Origin: Arthrobacter sp. ov118
GTDB lineage: Bacteria; Actinomycetota; Actinomycetes; Actinomycetales; Micrococcaceae
Reading direction: 5' to 3'
NCBI RefSeq assembly: GCF_900116495.1
Contig: NZ_FPAY01000005.1
Coordinates: forward strand, 124,001 to 188,000
DNA: 64,000 nt
The notes beneath the pieces were generated by a model. It saw nothing but the letters and a program-made list of their open reading frames with translations. It made no database searches and had not been told where the DNA came from. The position numbers and the translations under genes are program-made. The number at the start of each line of letters is the position of its first letter. The first letter of the stretch is position 1. Below, in pieces: positions 17,926-26,474 of this stretch.

Positions 17926-17953
17926 TCAACAACCGACTACCGGGAGGCACGCC

Positions 17954-18472
17954 ATGACGCCGCGACTCATCGAAGTCCGCCAGCCCAAACCGAACGACGT
18001 GATTGGCCGGGACTTCACCATTGCCGGGTTCGGCACCGGGTTCGAGGCTGCGGTTCTTTGGCGCATGCTGGACACCGGCGGACAAACCGTCGCCGCCGGC
18101 AACATCCAGGGCGCCGGCGGCATGGGGGTGATCCGCGACTTCGGCCATCAGGTTTCGCTCGGGGGCTATTCCGCCCGGGCGGCGCACTTAACGCTTCAAG
18201 TTTTCGGCGAGGACGCATCCGGAATACATCCGCCGGGATCAGACCTCAACGTCGTCCCGGTCACCGTATTCACCGCGCTCGAAGGCTTCAGACTCTACGA
18301 AGTTATCAGCGGTGACAGCCTTGCCGAGATCGCCCGGGAGCAGGGCGAGAACACCACGATTGACGATATTTTCCAGGCCAACCGGGACCGCATCAGCAAC
18401 CCGAACCTGATCTTCCCCGGCCAGGTCTTCCGCATCCCCCTGCTCCCGGCGGGTGTGGCCGTCGACGGCTGA
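17954..18472 (+). CDS. Gmad2-like domain plus C-terminal LysM protein
   Basis: A 172-residue protein starting at ATG 17954 with GGGAGG 6 bp upstream. Residues about 5-95 match the Gmad2 immunoglobulin-like fold (IEVRQPKPNDVIGRDFTIAGFGTGFEA; YSARAAHLTLQVFGEDASG). Residues about 113-165 are a LysM module (YEVISGDSLAEIAREQG, IFQANRDRISNPNLIFPGQVFRIP). LysM binds peptidoglycan glycan chains, and such modules also occur in injection-particle hubs. Without a signal peptide, wall contact would need export by another route, cell lysis or a carrier. It is the last gene of the operon under site 6. Confidence 0.85.
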   Translation: MTPRLIEVRQPKPNDVIGRDFTIAGFGTGFEAAVLWRMLDTGGQTVAAGNIQGAGGMGVIRDFGHQVSLGGYSARAAHLTLQVFGEDASGIHPPGSDLNVVPVTVFTALEGFRLYEVISGDSLAEIAREQGENTTIDDIFQANRDRISNPNLIFPGQVFRIPLLPAGVAVDG

Positions 18473-18566
18473 CGTTCAAGAATCGTTGTCCCGATGGACC
18501 AGTACAGTCCGATCAACTCGGTGTTGAAGGAGGCTCCAGCCCAAAACCCCCGCTACCCCGTATCGT

Positions 18567-20039
18567 TTAGAGTGCTGGCCGCCCTGGGACGGAGGCGTCT
18601 ACCGGTCCACGCTCCATGAGCTCGTGCACAATCTCTGCGGTGGAAAGCCCGGCAAAAGCACCCAACCGCTCCCGCACGACTTGCAGGTCGGGCCGCAGCT
18701 CCGCCCGACCGTGCTCGGCTAGGGCGTCCACGAACTGAAGAGCTTCATATGCGGTCTCCGGCGCCAGGATGGCACCTTCGCTGGCAAGCTGCGCCCCGGC
18801 AGCGGTTACAAGGCGCGCGGCGCGCCCGGCCAGCTGGGGGTCCTCCAGCACGAGGCTGACCAGCGGCGCCTGGAGCTGCTCAAATAGCGCGATCCAGCCT
18901 CGTCCTTCCTCGGTGCCGCCGAGTTCGTCCCTGACCCGGCGCAACGCACGAACTTCCGTGTCACGGTCGAGCAGCTTCCAGCCAATCAGCTCGATGGCAC
19001 AGATGGACTGCTGGAGCAGCGCCAGCAGCCCCGACTCCACCTCCCGCTTGACCGGTTCAGGATTGGCAGGGTGGAAGGATTCGGCCACGCTGCCCTGCCA
19101 CGGACCGGTCTCGAGGGTGAAGCCGTAGGTCTTGTGCTGCCCGACGTCGGCAATGTGCCGCGCGTAGGCGTAGTCGCTCAGCGTCCCCGTGGTGGGATAC
19201 AACCCGAGCCCGAATTCCCGGGTGTATTTCCGGCCGCGCACGTCGGCAATGGCCTGGACAATCCGGTCCCCGACGCCTTCAAAGCGCATCAGGTCCTGCG
19301 GCGTTATGTACTCGGCGTAGCTTGGGTCCGTGATCGGCTGGCAGGCAGTCGTCGGCAGGGTGGTGAACCGCTTCGTTGGATCCGTCTCTTGGGTTGGTGC
19401 ATGTCCCCAGGGATGAAGTACGAGTTCGGAATAGGAATGCACATCAGCGAAGCAGTCGATACCGTGGGAATCGAACAGATACTGGACATTGCGGGTCTCG
19501 GGCTCCGAGAAGACGGAAGGCCCGCAGTAGACCTCCGAGCACGGGTCGCAGGAGGTCTGCCCTTCGGTGACGCCCCAGAGAAGGTCCGCATTGCGGTTCA
19601 GGTCCACCCCGTCGCAGGCGGTGCCCGGGTTGTCCCGCCGGTTCTTGCGCCACAGGTTGTCGACGGTCATCACATAGTGGCGCCCGTCCGGGTTCACGCA
19701 GGGCAACAGGTACACGTCGAGGGTCTCCAGGATCAGTTTGATATCGGCAGCCGGCCAGATGCGGCCACCGAGAACCACGTCGTTACCTGTGAGGTAGCTG
19801 GCCACGAGGTCAACGGCCAGTTCGATGAGCAGGTCCGGGTTCATCAGCTCACGCGCGTGGGTCCCGCCAACCAGCAGCACGCCCCGGCGGTTGTTCCCGC
19901 CGCCAGCGTGGAGCCGCAACGCGTGGACCGGCCGGCCTTGAACCGACGACTCGGGCAACGAGAATTGTGTGCAGAGCTGGGGATGGACCGCGGCGAGGGC
20001 GCTCCCGGCGGCGTCGAGTTGGGAAACTGTACGGTACAT
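18567..20039 (-). CDS. M14 family zinc carboxypeptidase
   Basis: A 490-residue protein. M14 signatures: GGTHARELMNPDL (zinc ligands His61 and Glu64), LPCVNPDGRHYVM, GVDLNRNADLLWG, FADVHSYSELVLHPWG (third ligand His), and the catalytic Glu in TLETGPW. This fits the A/B-type carboxypeptidase subfamily that removes C-terminal residues from peptides. The mature-enzyme-like start (YRTVSQLDAAGSALAAVHPQ) means that the usual N-terminal pro-region is absent from this chain. About 140 extra helical residues form the C-terminus. No signal peptide is present. Its start overlaps the stop of the preceding 107-residue gene (TGATG), giving strict translational coupling. Confidence 0.9.
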   Translation of the reverse strand: MYRTVSQLDAAGSALAAVHPQLCTQFSLPESSVQGRPVHALRLHAGGGNNRRGVLLVGGTHARELMNPDLLIELAVDLVASYLTGNDVVLGGRIWPAADIKLILETLDVYLLPCVNPDGRHYVMTVDNLWRKNRRDNPGTACDGVDLNRNADLLWGVTEGQTSCDPCSEVYCGPSVFSEPETRNVQYLFDSHGIDCFADVHSYSELVLHPWGHAPTQETDPTKRFTTLPTTACQPITDPSYAEYITPQDLMRFEGVGDRIVQAIADVRGRKYTREFGLGLYPTTGTLSDYAYARHIADVGQHKTYGFTLETGPWQGSVAESFHPANPEPVKREVESGLLALLQQSICAIELIGWKLLDRDTEVRALRRVRDELGGTEEGRGWIALFEQLQAPLVSLVLEDPQLAGRAARLVTAAGAQLASEGAILAPETAYEALQFVDALAEHGRAELRPDLQVVRERLGAFAGLSTAEIVHELMERGPVDASVPGRPAL

Positions 20040-20362
20040 CAGTTCTGCCCTCCTTGTTCCGTGCCGCCAAGGCGTTCATCGAGCCAGGCCTGCGCGGCGT
20101 CGTCGTCCATGATTAGCGAGGGGTCCAGGGGGCCTGCGGGCGCGGCCTGGACGAGGGTGACCTCGAGTCCACTTTCGACGAGGCGGGCTGCCTCATCCAT
20201 GTCGACCAATAGCCGCACCCCTCCCTCGGGGTCGGGCACGCGGTCCAGGTCCATATCCGCCACTTGGCGCATGTCCATCCTTTCCGCAGCCCCTGCGCGG
20301 ACGATGACTTCGTACCTTGCCTTCGCATGGCTAGCGTCTTGGGGGGTGTTCTCGCCAGCCAT
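20039..20362 (-). CDS. Small protein resembling a separately encoded carboxypeptidase pro-region
   Basis: A 107-residue acidic protein. The segment ARYEVIVRAGAA...DMDLDRVPDPEGGVRLLVDMDEAARLVESGLEVTLV has the beta-alpha-beta pattern (strand, helix, glycine turn, strand, helix, strand) seen in N-terminal pro-domains of bacterial M14 carboxypeptidases. Here it stands alone, directly upstream of and overlapping the M14 gene. The likely job is folding helper or inhibitor of the carboxypeptidase; this is inferred from position and pattern. It is the first gene of the operon under site 7. Confidence 0.68.
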   Translation of the reverse strand: MAGENTPQDASHAKARYEVIVRAGAAERMDMRQVADMDLDRVPDPEGGVRLLVDMDEAARLVESGLEVTLVQAAPAGPLDPSLIMDDDAAQAWLDERLGGTEQGGQN

Positions 20363-20521
20363 CGCCGGCCTCCCTTTCTAAAGCAGGGAACCATCCGGTG
20401 GGCAGCACGTGAGCCTGCCGGATACCGGTGACTCGGTTCTCCTGAAATTGGAACAATTCTTAGTTCGGCTGCTTGCCGATCCCCTGCCCGGCATGGGCAG
20501 CATGGGTTGGCAGCCACGCCC

Positions 20522-20553
20522 ATTCTGCCTAGACGCCGTTACTCGGCCGTTAC
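20522..20553 (-). promoter_or_regulatory. RTAACG direct-repeat promoter element, site 7 (carboxypeptidase operon)
   Basis: On the minus strand GTAACG (20553-20548) and GTAACG (20542-20537) are 11 bp apart. CAGAAT follows after 9 bp (20527-20522). The first start codon (20362) is about 160 bp downstream. Confidence 0.68.
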
Positions 20554-20649
20554 ACGCGTGTTGGCCCAAGCTCGACTTTCCCTAAGGCACCTCCATGATG
20601 GTCCGTTCTCGACCAAGACGATCCGGCGTCGTGTCACCGTTGCACCGGG

Positions 20650-22029
20650 TCAATGCCCGGGGCCGGTGACGATCTTGTTGCGTTCGGATTCGTGCGCGCC
20701 TCCCTTTTTCGCCAGCGTGGAGCACGCCTCTTCGATGTCTCGGGCGAGCGTGTCGACGTGCTCGCGGCTCAGCGTTTCCTTGACCAGGGCCCGCATGATC
20801 GTCACATCCTGGGCGTTCGGCGGGAGGGTGTATGCCGGCACCATCCAGCCGCGCTCGGCCGCGAGCTGCCAGGCAATGTCGAACTCGTCGTACCCGGTGT
20901 CCGCGGCGAGCCGGAACGCAACCAGGGGAAGTTGCTCCTCGCCGGAGCCGATGATCTCAAACCGGCCCATGGCGTCCAGCTTCTCGGCGAGGACGCGGGC
21001 GTTGGCCTGCATGTTCTGCATGATGTACGTGTAACCGGCGCGACCATAGCGCACGAAGTTGTAGTACTGGGCAAGAACCATCGCCGAACCGGTGGAGAAG
21101 TTCAGGGTGAAGGTCGAGTCGGTCTTGCCGAGGTAATTCTCCTCGAAGACGAGGTCCTTCGCCAGGTCGGCCTTCTCCCGGAAGATCAGCCAGCCGATGC
21201 CGGGGTAGACCAGTCCGAACTTGTGCCCGGAGACATTGATCGAGCGGACTTGCTCAAGCCGGAAGTCCCACTTCGAGTCCGGGTAGAGGAAGGGCCAGAC
21301 GAATCCCCCACTGGCCCCGTCCACGTGCACCGGCACGTCAAGGCCTCGCTCACGCTTGATCCGCAGCAGCAGGTCGTTGATGCCGACAATATCGTCCTTG
21401 TGCCCGGTGAACGTCGTACCAAGCACAGCTGCGACACCGATGGTGTTCTCATCGACATGGGCCTGCACGTCGTCCGGGCCGATCGTGTACTTCCCCGGCT
21501 GCAGTGGCACGATCCGCGGCTCGACGTCGAAGTAGCGGCAGAACTTCTCCCACACGACATGCACGTCGCCGCCGAAAACCAGGTTCGGGTTCGACGTCGA
21601 CGCGCCGGCGGCCTCGCGACGCTTGCGCCAGTTCCACTTCAGGGACAGACCGCCGAGCATGATCGCCTCGGACGATCCCTGGGTTCGGGCTCCCGTCGTC
21701 TCACCGGGCGCGTGGAAAAGGTCGGCGAGCATCCGGATGCAGCGCTGCTCGATTTCGGCCGTGCGGGGATATTCGGCGTGGTCGATGAAATTGCGGTGCA
21801 GGTTCGCGGCGATGATCTGCTGGGCCTGCGGCTCCATCCATGTCGTGACGAAGGTCGCCAGGTTCCGGGCCGGATCACCCTCCAGCGCCAGGTCCTCCGA
21901 GACCAGCCGCAAGGCGTCCTGGGCAGGAATGCCGGTCTCCGGGAACTCCCGGCTCGGAACCTCTTGGGTGACGAACCGGTTGCCGAAAAGCGCCGCGTCG
22001 GCATCCGTCGGCTGGTAATTTAGTGACAT
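20650..22029 (-). CDS. gadB: Glutamate decarboxylase
   Basis: A 459-residue PLP enzyme converting glutamate to GABA and CO2 while consuming a proton. The PLP lysine lies in SGHKFGLVYPG (Lys270). Other family blocks are GSSEAIMLGGLSLKWNWR, PVHVDGASGGFVWPF and EENYLGKTDSTFTLNFS. Length and these motifs fit the bacterial GadA/B type. ATG 22029 is preferred over the overlapping GTG 22032, with AAGGAG 5 bp upstream. It follows the ClC-family gene after 30 bp on the same strand. No glutamate/GABA antiporter (GadC) is seen in the window. The pair suggests acid resistance. Confidence 0.93.
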   Translation of the reverse strand: MSLNYQPTDADAALFGNRFVTQEVPSREFPETGIPAQDALRLVSEDLALEGDPARNLATFVTTWMEPQAQQIIAANLHRNFIDHAEYPRTAEIEQRCIRMLADLFHAPGETTGARTQGSSEAIMLGGLSLKWNWRKRREAAGASTSNPNLVFGGDVHVVWEKFCRYFDVEPRIVPLQPGKYTIGPDDVQAHVDENTIGVAAVLGTTFTGHKDDIVGINDLLLRIKRERGLDVPVHVDGASGGFVWPFLYPDSKWDFRLEQVRSINVSGHKFGLVYPGIGWLIFREKADLAKDLVFEENYLGKTDSTFTLNFSTGSAMVLAQYYNFVRYGRAGYTYIMQNMQANARVLAEKLDAMGRFEIIGSGEEQLPLVAFRLAADTGYDEFDIAWQLAAERGWMVPAYTLPPNAQDVTIMRALVKETLSREHVDTLARDIEEACSTLAKKGGAHESERNKIVTGPGH

Positions 22030-22059
22030 CACTTCTCCTTCAGAGATGGTGAAAAGGGG

Positions 22060-24162
22060 TTACGGAGGGGTTCCCCGGACCGCAGGAACCGAGGCGTCGG
22101 TTGATTCTGGACTCAGCATCAGAACCGCGCCGGTGAGGAAGCACAGGGCTCCCGCGAGTGTGCCGAGACTGGACAGCCCGGCGTTCCAGACCTCGCCGCT
22201 CGACGGTATGACAAAGGCCGCGACAGCCGAGATGCCGAACGCAACAGAGCCGGCCAGGTTGATCACGCCGATCTTCCACATCCGAGGCCTGGGCCGGCCG
22301 GCAACGGCGCCGCGACCGGCGTCCCGCAACGCCACAGCGCTTGCAACGAGGAAGGCGACCGAGCCCAGGGCGTCGGGTCGCCACACCCGCTGCTCGGTCA
22401 GCTCCGCATTGAGATTGACCCGCAGTGCGTTCCCCGTGCTCCAGTTGAACCACAGCGTGCCGGCGAGTTGAACCGCGCAAGCGAGCCAGCCGAGATTCCG
22501 CGGCGCCCACACCCAAAACGGATGGCGCCGCGTGGCACGCACGGCCGGGAGCGCGTCAACGGCTTCCCGGTACTGCAGGAACGCCGCACAGGTGAAGAAC
22601 AGCGAACCGACGAAGAATGTGACTGCACACAAGCGCAATCCCACCGCCTCGGCGTATAACGGCACCGCCCCCAAGGCGAACAGACTCGAGCCGATGATGA
22701 ACAGCCAGGCGGTCCACCGGCCCCGTAGGGTCGAACCGCCCTCGCTCGAACTCTCAGTTGCATGGTCGGCCCTCGGGGCAGCCCGATGTTGGACGCTGCC
22801 GGCAGCGTCAGGTGCCACGGACGCCGTCGGGCCCGCCGGGCCCGGGACCGGGAGCACATTGGTGATTACGAAGGCCACCGCCACAGCCACCACGACCTGG
22901 GGCGTTACGGCCACGCCATCCACTCCCAGCAGCAGCGTGGCCAGCAGCGTCGACGTCAACGGCAGCCGCAGCATCGCTGCGCACATGGCTCCGATGCCCA
23001 TGCCGAGCCCTGCCGCGAGGTTCATTCCGGGCAACCCACTCGCAACAATACCGAGCGCCGCACCGATGAACATCGACGGGAACACCGGCCCACCACGAAA
23101 TGCGCTCAGCGAAAGCCCGTAGGCCATGGCTTTGCAGGCGATCAGCAGGAGGAGCACCGCAAGGGAGTAGTCCGCGGCGTTTTCGACCAGCTCGGGAAGG
23201 GCGTCCTGCCCCGAGAACAAAACCTGCGTGAAGCTGTGCCCAGAGATCAACTGGTAGGCCATCGCGGCAAGCCCGATCAGCAGGCCGAGCGCAGACGTTA
23301 CCAACACCCGGTTCAGATGGACCACCGGACGAAGCGACAGGCCGACCCAGCGGATCAACCATCCCAGCAGCGCGCCGACCGCACCCATGATCACCGCCCA
23401 GCCCAGCGTCGCCAGCGTCGGCGGCACCGCAGGCGGCACGACGGGCAGCGCCAGCGAGAAGCTGCCCAGCCCGGTCCAGCCATCCAGACCAACGAACACC
23501 AGCGCCCCGACACCGGATGCGAGCAGTCCAGGCAGTGCCATCAGGCTCAGCGTCATTCCCCCGATCCCGGCGGCCTCCATGATCAGGAATGCACCGAGCA
23601 CGGGAGACCCGAGCAGGGTACTGATCGCTGCGAAGCTGCCAGCCGACGCCATGATGGTCAGGGCCATCGGCGGAGCGTCCTTCTTCGCCAGGTGCACCGC
23701 CAACGCCCCGAGGCCGCCACCGATCGCGATCAGCGGCCCCTCGGGCCCGAGCACCGCACCCAGGCTGAGCGTGGTAAGCGCCGCGAGAACGATGCCCACG
23801 AGCTCCCGGCCGCTGGGCGGACCGCCGCCCGTCTTGAAGCCGAAAGCCGGTGAGTGGCCCCCGGTTCCCGGCAGATACCGGATGGTCAAGGCCGTCAACA
23901 GGCCACACAGCACCAACCACGGAACCGGCCACCAGGCAGGAGCAGGACCCCCGAGGACTTGATTCGGCAGATTGACGAAGACGAACTGCTGGACCGCCGA
24001 GACCAAAGCGAGAAAGCCGTATGCAATGATCGAGATGGGAACGCCCAAGACCGCTGCCAGCACGAGCGCAGCGATGTACGGCCTGGAACGAATCACGACG
24101 ACCGGATCGAAAGTGGGCGGCGACGCGGCAGGCCCGCTCATTCCGGGCAACCCGGCACCCAT
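22060..24162 (-). CDS. ClC chloride channel/transporter fused to a YrhK-like membrane domain
   Basis: A 700-residue membrane protein. Residues about 1-440 form a ClC core with LGAVLGPEGPLIAIGGG (the position of the gating glutamate) and FRGGPVFPSMFIGAALG (second selectivity block). After a Gly/Ala/Asp-rich linker (about 440-475), a second membrane domain begins with WTAWLFIIGSSLFALGAVPLY, the pattern of YrhK-type domains, with several more helices to the end. ClC antiporters support extreme acid resistance by electrical shunting, and the next gene is glutamate decarboxylase, so the operon probably counters acid stress. Fusion of these two domains is unusual. The first residues contain several possible starts, so the exact start is uncertain. 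Confidence 0.85.
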   Translation of the reverse strand: MGAGLPGMSGPAASPPTFDPVVVIRSRPYIAALVLAAVLGVPISIIAYGFLALVSAVQQFVFVNLPNQVLGGPAPAWWPVPWLVLCGLLTALTIRYLPGTGGHSPAFGFKTGGGPPSGRELVGIVLAALTTLSLGAVLGPEGPLIAIGGGLGALAVHLAKKDAPPMALTIMASAGSFAAISTLLGSPVLGAFLIMEAAGIGGMTLSLMALPGLLASGVGALVFVGLDGWTGLGSFSLALPVVPPAVPPTLATLGWAVIMGAVGALLGWLIRWVGLSLRPVVHLNRVLVTSALGLLIGLAAMAYQLISGHSFTQVLFSGQDALPELVENAADYSLAVLLLLIACKAMAYGLSLSAFRGGPVFPSMFIGAALGIVASGLPGMNLAAGLGMGIGAMCAAMLRLPLTSTLLATLLLGVDGVAVTPQVVVAVAVAFVITNVLPVPGPAGPTASVAPDAAGSVQHRAAPRADHATESSSEGGSTLRGRWTAWLFIIGSSLFALGAVPLYAEAVGLRLCAVTFFVGSLFFTCAAFLQYREAVDALPAVRATRRHPFWVWAPRNLGWLACAVQLAGTLWFNWSTGNALRVNLNAELTEQRVWRPDALGSVAFLVASAVALRDAGRGAVAGRPRPRMWKIGVINLAGSVAFGISAVAAFVIPSSGEVWNAGLSSLGTLAGALCFLTGAVLMLSPESTDASVPAVRGTPP

Positions 24163-24428
24163 GGGCGATATAGGCTGGTCAGTCGCATGTTCGCCAAACT
24201 AACGCTTCGAGTGCGGGCTGTCTTCACCCAATGCGGGTGAAAGAGATCCAATGAACACCGACGCCCTTCGCGGACGTCGAAGGGCGCCGGCCCGCCAACC
24301 CAATAGACAGCCGCTAGGATCTCTCTTCCTAGGACACTTTCACGTGCCATAGTGTGGGCACTCCAGCCTGCGGCCGGAGGTGAAGCAGGCGGGACAGCAG
24401 GACATAAGCCGCGTAGAAGGGACCAACC

Positions 24429-25241
24429 ATGCTGATCTGCGCAACCTGCGCCGTCGAACGCGAGGAACCTACCCCGGGGGTCTGCCCGATCTGTGCCGAT
24501 GAGCGGCAGTATGTGCCCGAGGACGGACAAAAGTGGCTCACGTTAGAAAATCTGGCGCGGGCGGGCCAGCAGACATTGTTGAAGGAGAACGAGCCGGGGC
24601 TGATCGGGATCAAGACGGAGCCAAAAGTCGGGATCGGCCAGACCGCTCAGCTAGTGACGACACCCGAGGGTTCACTGTTGTGGGATCCGGTCGGATACGT
24701 CGATGACAACGCTGTGAAGGCAATTCTCGAGCAAGGTCCGGTCCTCGCGATCGCCGCTAGCCATCCACACATGTTTGGTGTGCAGGTCGAATGGTCGCAT
24801 CGGCTCGGTGGTGTCCCTGTGCTTGTCGCGGACGCAGACCGACGATGGCTGGGGCGCAATGATCGGGTCATCGGCTACTGGTCCGGCAGTCAGACTATCG
24901 CCGAAGGGTTGACACTGCACCAGACCGGCGGGCATTTCCCCGGCAGCGCGGTGGTCCACTGGGCTGCAGGAGCGGGCGGCGATGGAGTTCTGCTGACCGG
25001 TGACAGCGTGTATCCGAATCCAGACCGTCGCTCCATCGCTTTCATGCGCAGCTACCCGAATCATTTGCCGCTATCCGGTGCGGTGGCGTTGCGAATCGCC
25101 GAGCAACTGGGAGAGCTCAAGTTCGACCGGATTTACGGCAACTTCAACAATGTCATCGCGTCCGAAGCCAAGGCCGTCTTGCACGATTCCGCCCAGCGGC
25201 ACGCTGCTTGGGCGCGAGGAGACTTCGACCATTTGACCTGA
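24429..25241 (+). CDS. Zinc-ribbon metallo-beta-lactamase-fold hydrolase
   Basis: A 270-residue protein with AAGGGA upstream of ATG 24429. Cys4, Cys7, Cys19 and Cys22 form a short zinc ribbon. An MBL fold follows with ASHPHMFG (HxH metal pair), GGHFPGSAVVHW (third His region) and LLTGDSVYPNPDR (Asp ligand). The first metal motif lacks the usual second HxDH half (SHPHMFGVQVEW), which sets it apart from glyoxalase II and lactonase types. It is cytoplasmic, with no signal peptide. The gene appears monocistronic between the divergent ClC operon and the first GAF-ANTAR gene. The substrate is unknown. Confidence 0.8.
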   Translation: MLICATCAVEREEPTPGVCPICADERQYVPEDGQKWLTLENLARAGQQTLLKENEPGLIGIKTEPKVGIGQTAQLVTTPEGSLLWDPVGYVDDNAVKAILEQGPVLAIAASHPHMFGVQVEWSHRLGGVPVLVADADRRWLGRNDRVIGYWSGSQTIAEGLTLHQTGGHFPGSAVVHWAAGAGGDGVLLTGDSVYPNPDRRSIAFMRSYPNHLPLSGAVALRIAEQLGELKFDRIYGNFNNVIASEAKAVLHDSAQRHAAWARGDFDHLT

Positions 25242-25339
25242 GCCGGGCGCAGGAGTCGGTACAGCGCCGATATACCTGGCTCTTTAGGCTCGTCGGGCTT
25301 CCACGGCTGTCAAGACAGGAAGAACAGTAAGATGGTTCG

Positions 25340-26074
25340 ATGTCCAGTTCAACGGAAAACGAAACCGCAGACCAGCTCCAGAACATTCTGGTGGGCGCAG
25401 AGAATGCATCTGAGTTTCTTTCCGGCCTCTCGAAGCTCGCCGCGGCCGCGGTTTCTGAAGTTGCCGACGATAACGTCGAATGTGCGGTCACCATCAAAGC
25501 GAGGCGCAGGCCCACTACTGCCGCAGCCAGCAGTAAACGCGCCGTGGAGTTGGATCAGATGGAGCAGGCCATCGGCGACGGCCCCTGCATAACAGCGCTC
25601 CGGCAGATGTCCCCGGTGGTGATCGACGACGTCTCATCGGATTTGCGGTGGCCGGAGTTGAACCGGAAATTCGCGGAAGCGGGCGTATATAGCTCATTAG
25701 GGGTGCCCCTGGAGATCAGCGGCGACGCCAGTGCAGCATTGAACTTCTTTGCGTCCAGGCCCGGTGCCTTCACCCCGAATGTCTACGACAAGGCCGTGGG
25801 CTTTGCCGCCGCGGCCCACAACACGCTGCATCTCTCGGTCCGCATCGACACTGCACAGAACCGGGCGGAGGATCTGGAGGCGGCCCTGCAGAGCCGGACT
25901 GCCATCAACCTGGCGTGCGGGGTAATCATGGCGCAGAACAAGTGCTCGCAGCCGGAAGCCATGGAAATCCTCATCAAGGTCTCCAGTAACCGCAACCGCA
26001 AACTGCGTGACGTGGCCAGCGAACTGATCGAACAGTTGTCCGGCGGCAGCATCCAGACCCACTTCGACGCGTAA
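25340..26074 (+). CDS. GAF-ANTAR regulator 1
   Basis: A 244-residue protein with an N-terminal GAF sensor domain (about residues 20-165, including the conserved IGDGPCITALRQ block) and a C-terminal ANTAR domain (about 170-230: LEAALQSRTAINLACGVIMAQNKCSQPEAMEIL). ANTAR domains bind paired RNA hairpins and prevent transcription termination in response to the sensor input. It belongs to the same subtype as the genes at 29885 and 31213 (ALQSR...GVIMAQN...). No linked histidine kinase is present. The ribosome site is weak. Its gene ends 22 bp from the convergent next gene. Confidence 0.88.
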   Translation: MSSSTENETADQLQNILVGAENASEFLSGLSKLAAAAVSEVADDNVECAVTIKARRRPTTAAASSKRAVELDQMEQAIGDGPCITALRQMSPVVIDDVSSDLRWPELNRKFAEAGVYSSLGVPLEISGDASAALNFFASRPGAFTPNVYDKAVGFAAAAHNTLHLSVRIDTAQNRAEDLEAALQSRTAINLACGVIMAQNKCSQPEAMEILIKVSSNRNRKLRDVASELIEQLSGGSIQTHFDA

Positions 26075-26096
26075 GAGCAGCCGGCGAGCAGCCCGT

Positions 26097-26474
26097 TCAA
26101 GGAAGAGTCGGAGGGTCCGCCGACTCTTGCTCTTCGTCGAACCAGCGCACAACGCTGCTTCCCCCGTACGCCCTGCTGAGCGTCTCGTGCAGCCCTTCAG
26201 CCTGCTGGCCGGCAAGGTCCAGCTGTTCGACCACGGTCGTGACGCCGGCGGCGCTTTCGTCGTGGTGTTCGGCGAAGTGGACGCCTGGGATGGTTCGACG
26301 ATGCCACTCAGCAAGCTCACGCAATGCCTGCTCGATGGAACGTTGCGCGTCGAGAAGGTCGCCCAAGAGAGAGTAACTGCTCGACGGGCTGTCCAGGCGC
26401 GTGATCACATCGGCGAGCTGGCGCGCATCCTGCCGGAGGCGTTTGGATGCCCCTACTGTGTCTCCTGCGCTCAT
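26097..26474 (-). CDS. Hypothetical helical protein
   Basis: Frame of 125 residues from ATG 26474. The sequence is mostly amphipathic helix (KRLRQDARQLADVITRL; AQRSIEQALRELAEWHRRT; VVEQLDLAGQQAEGLHETL), resembling a small coiled-coil protein, and ends in an acidic tail. An open frame extends upstream to 26696, but that part has low-complexity non-coding character, so I use the internal start. No family is recognised; convergent with the GAF-ANTAR 1 gene. Confidence 0.6.
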   Translation of the reverse strand: MSAGDTVGASKRLRQDARQLADVITRLDSPSSSYSLLGDLLDAQRSIEQALRELAEWHRRTIPGVHFAEHHDESAAGVTTVVEQLDLAGQQAEGLHETLSRAYGGSSVVRWFDEEQESADPPTLP

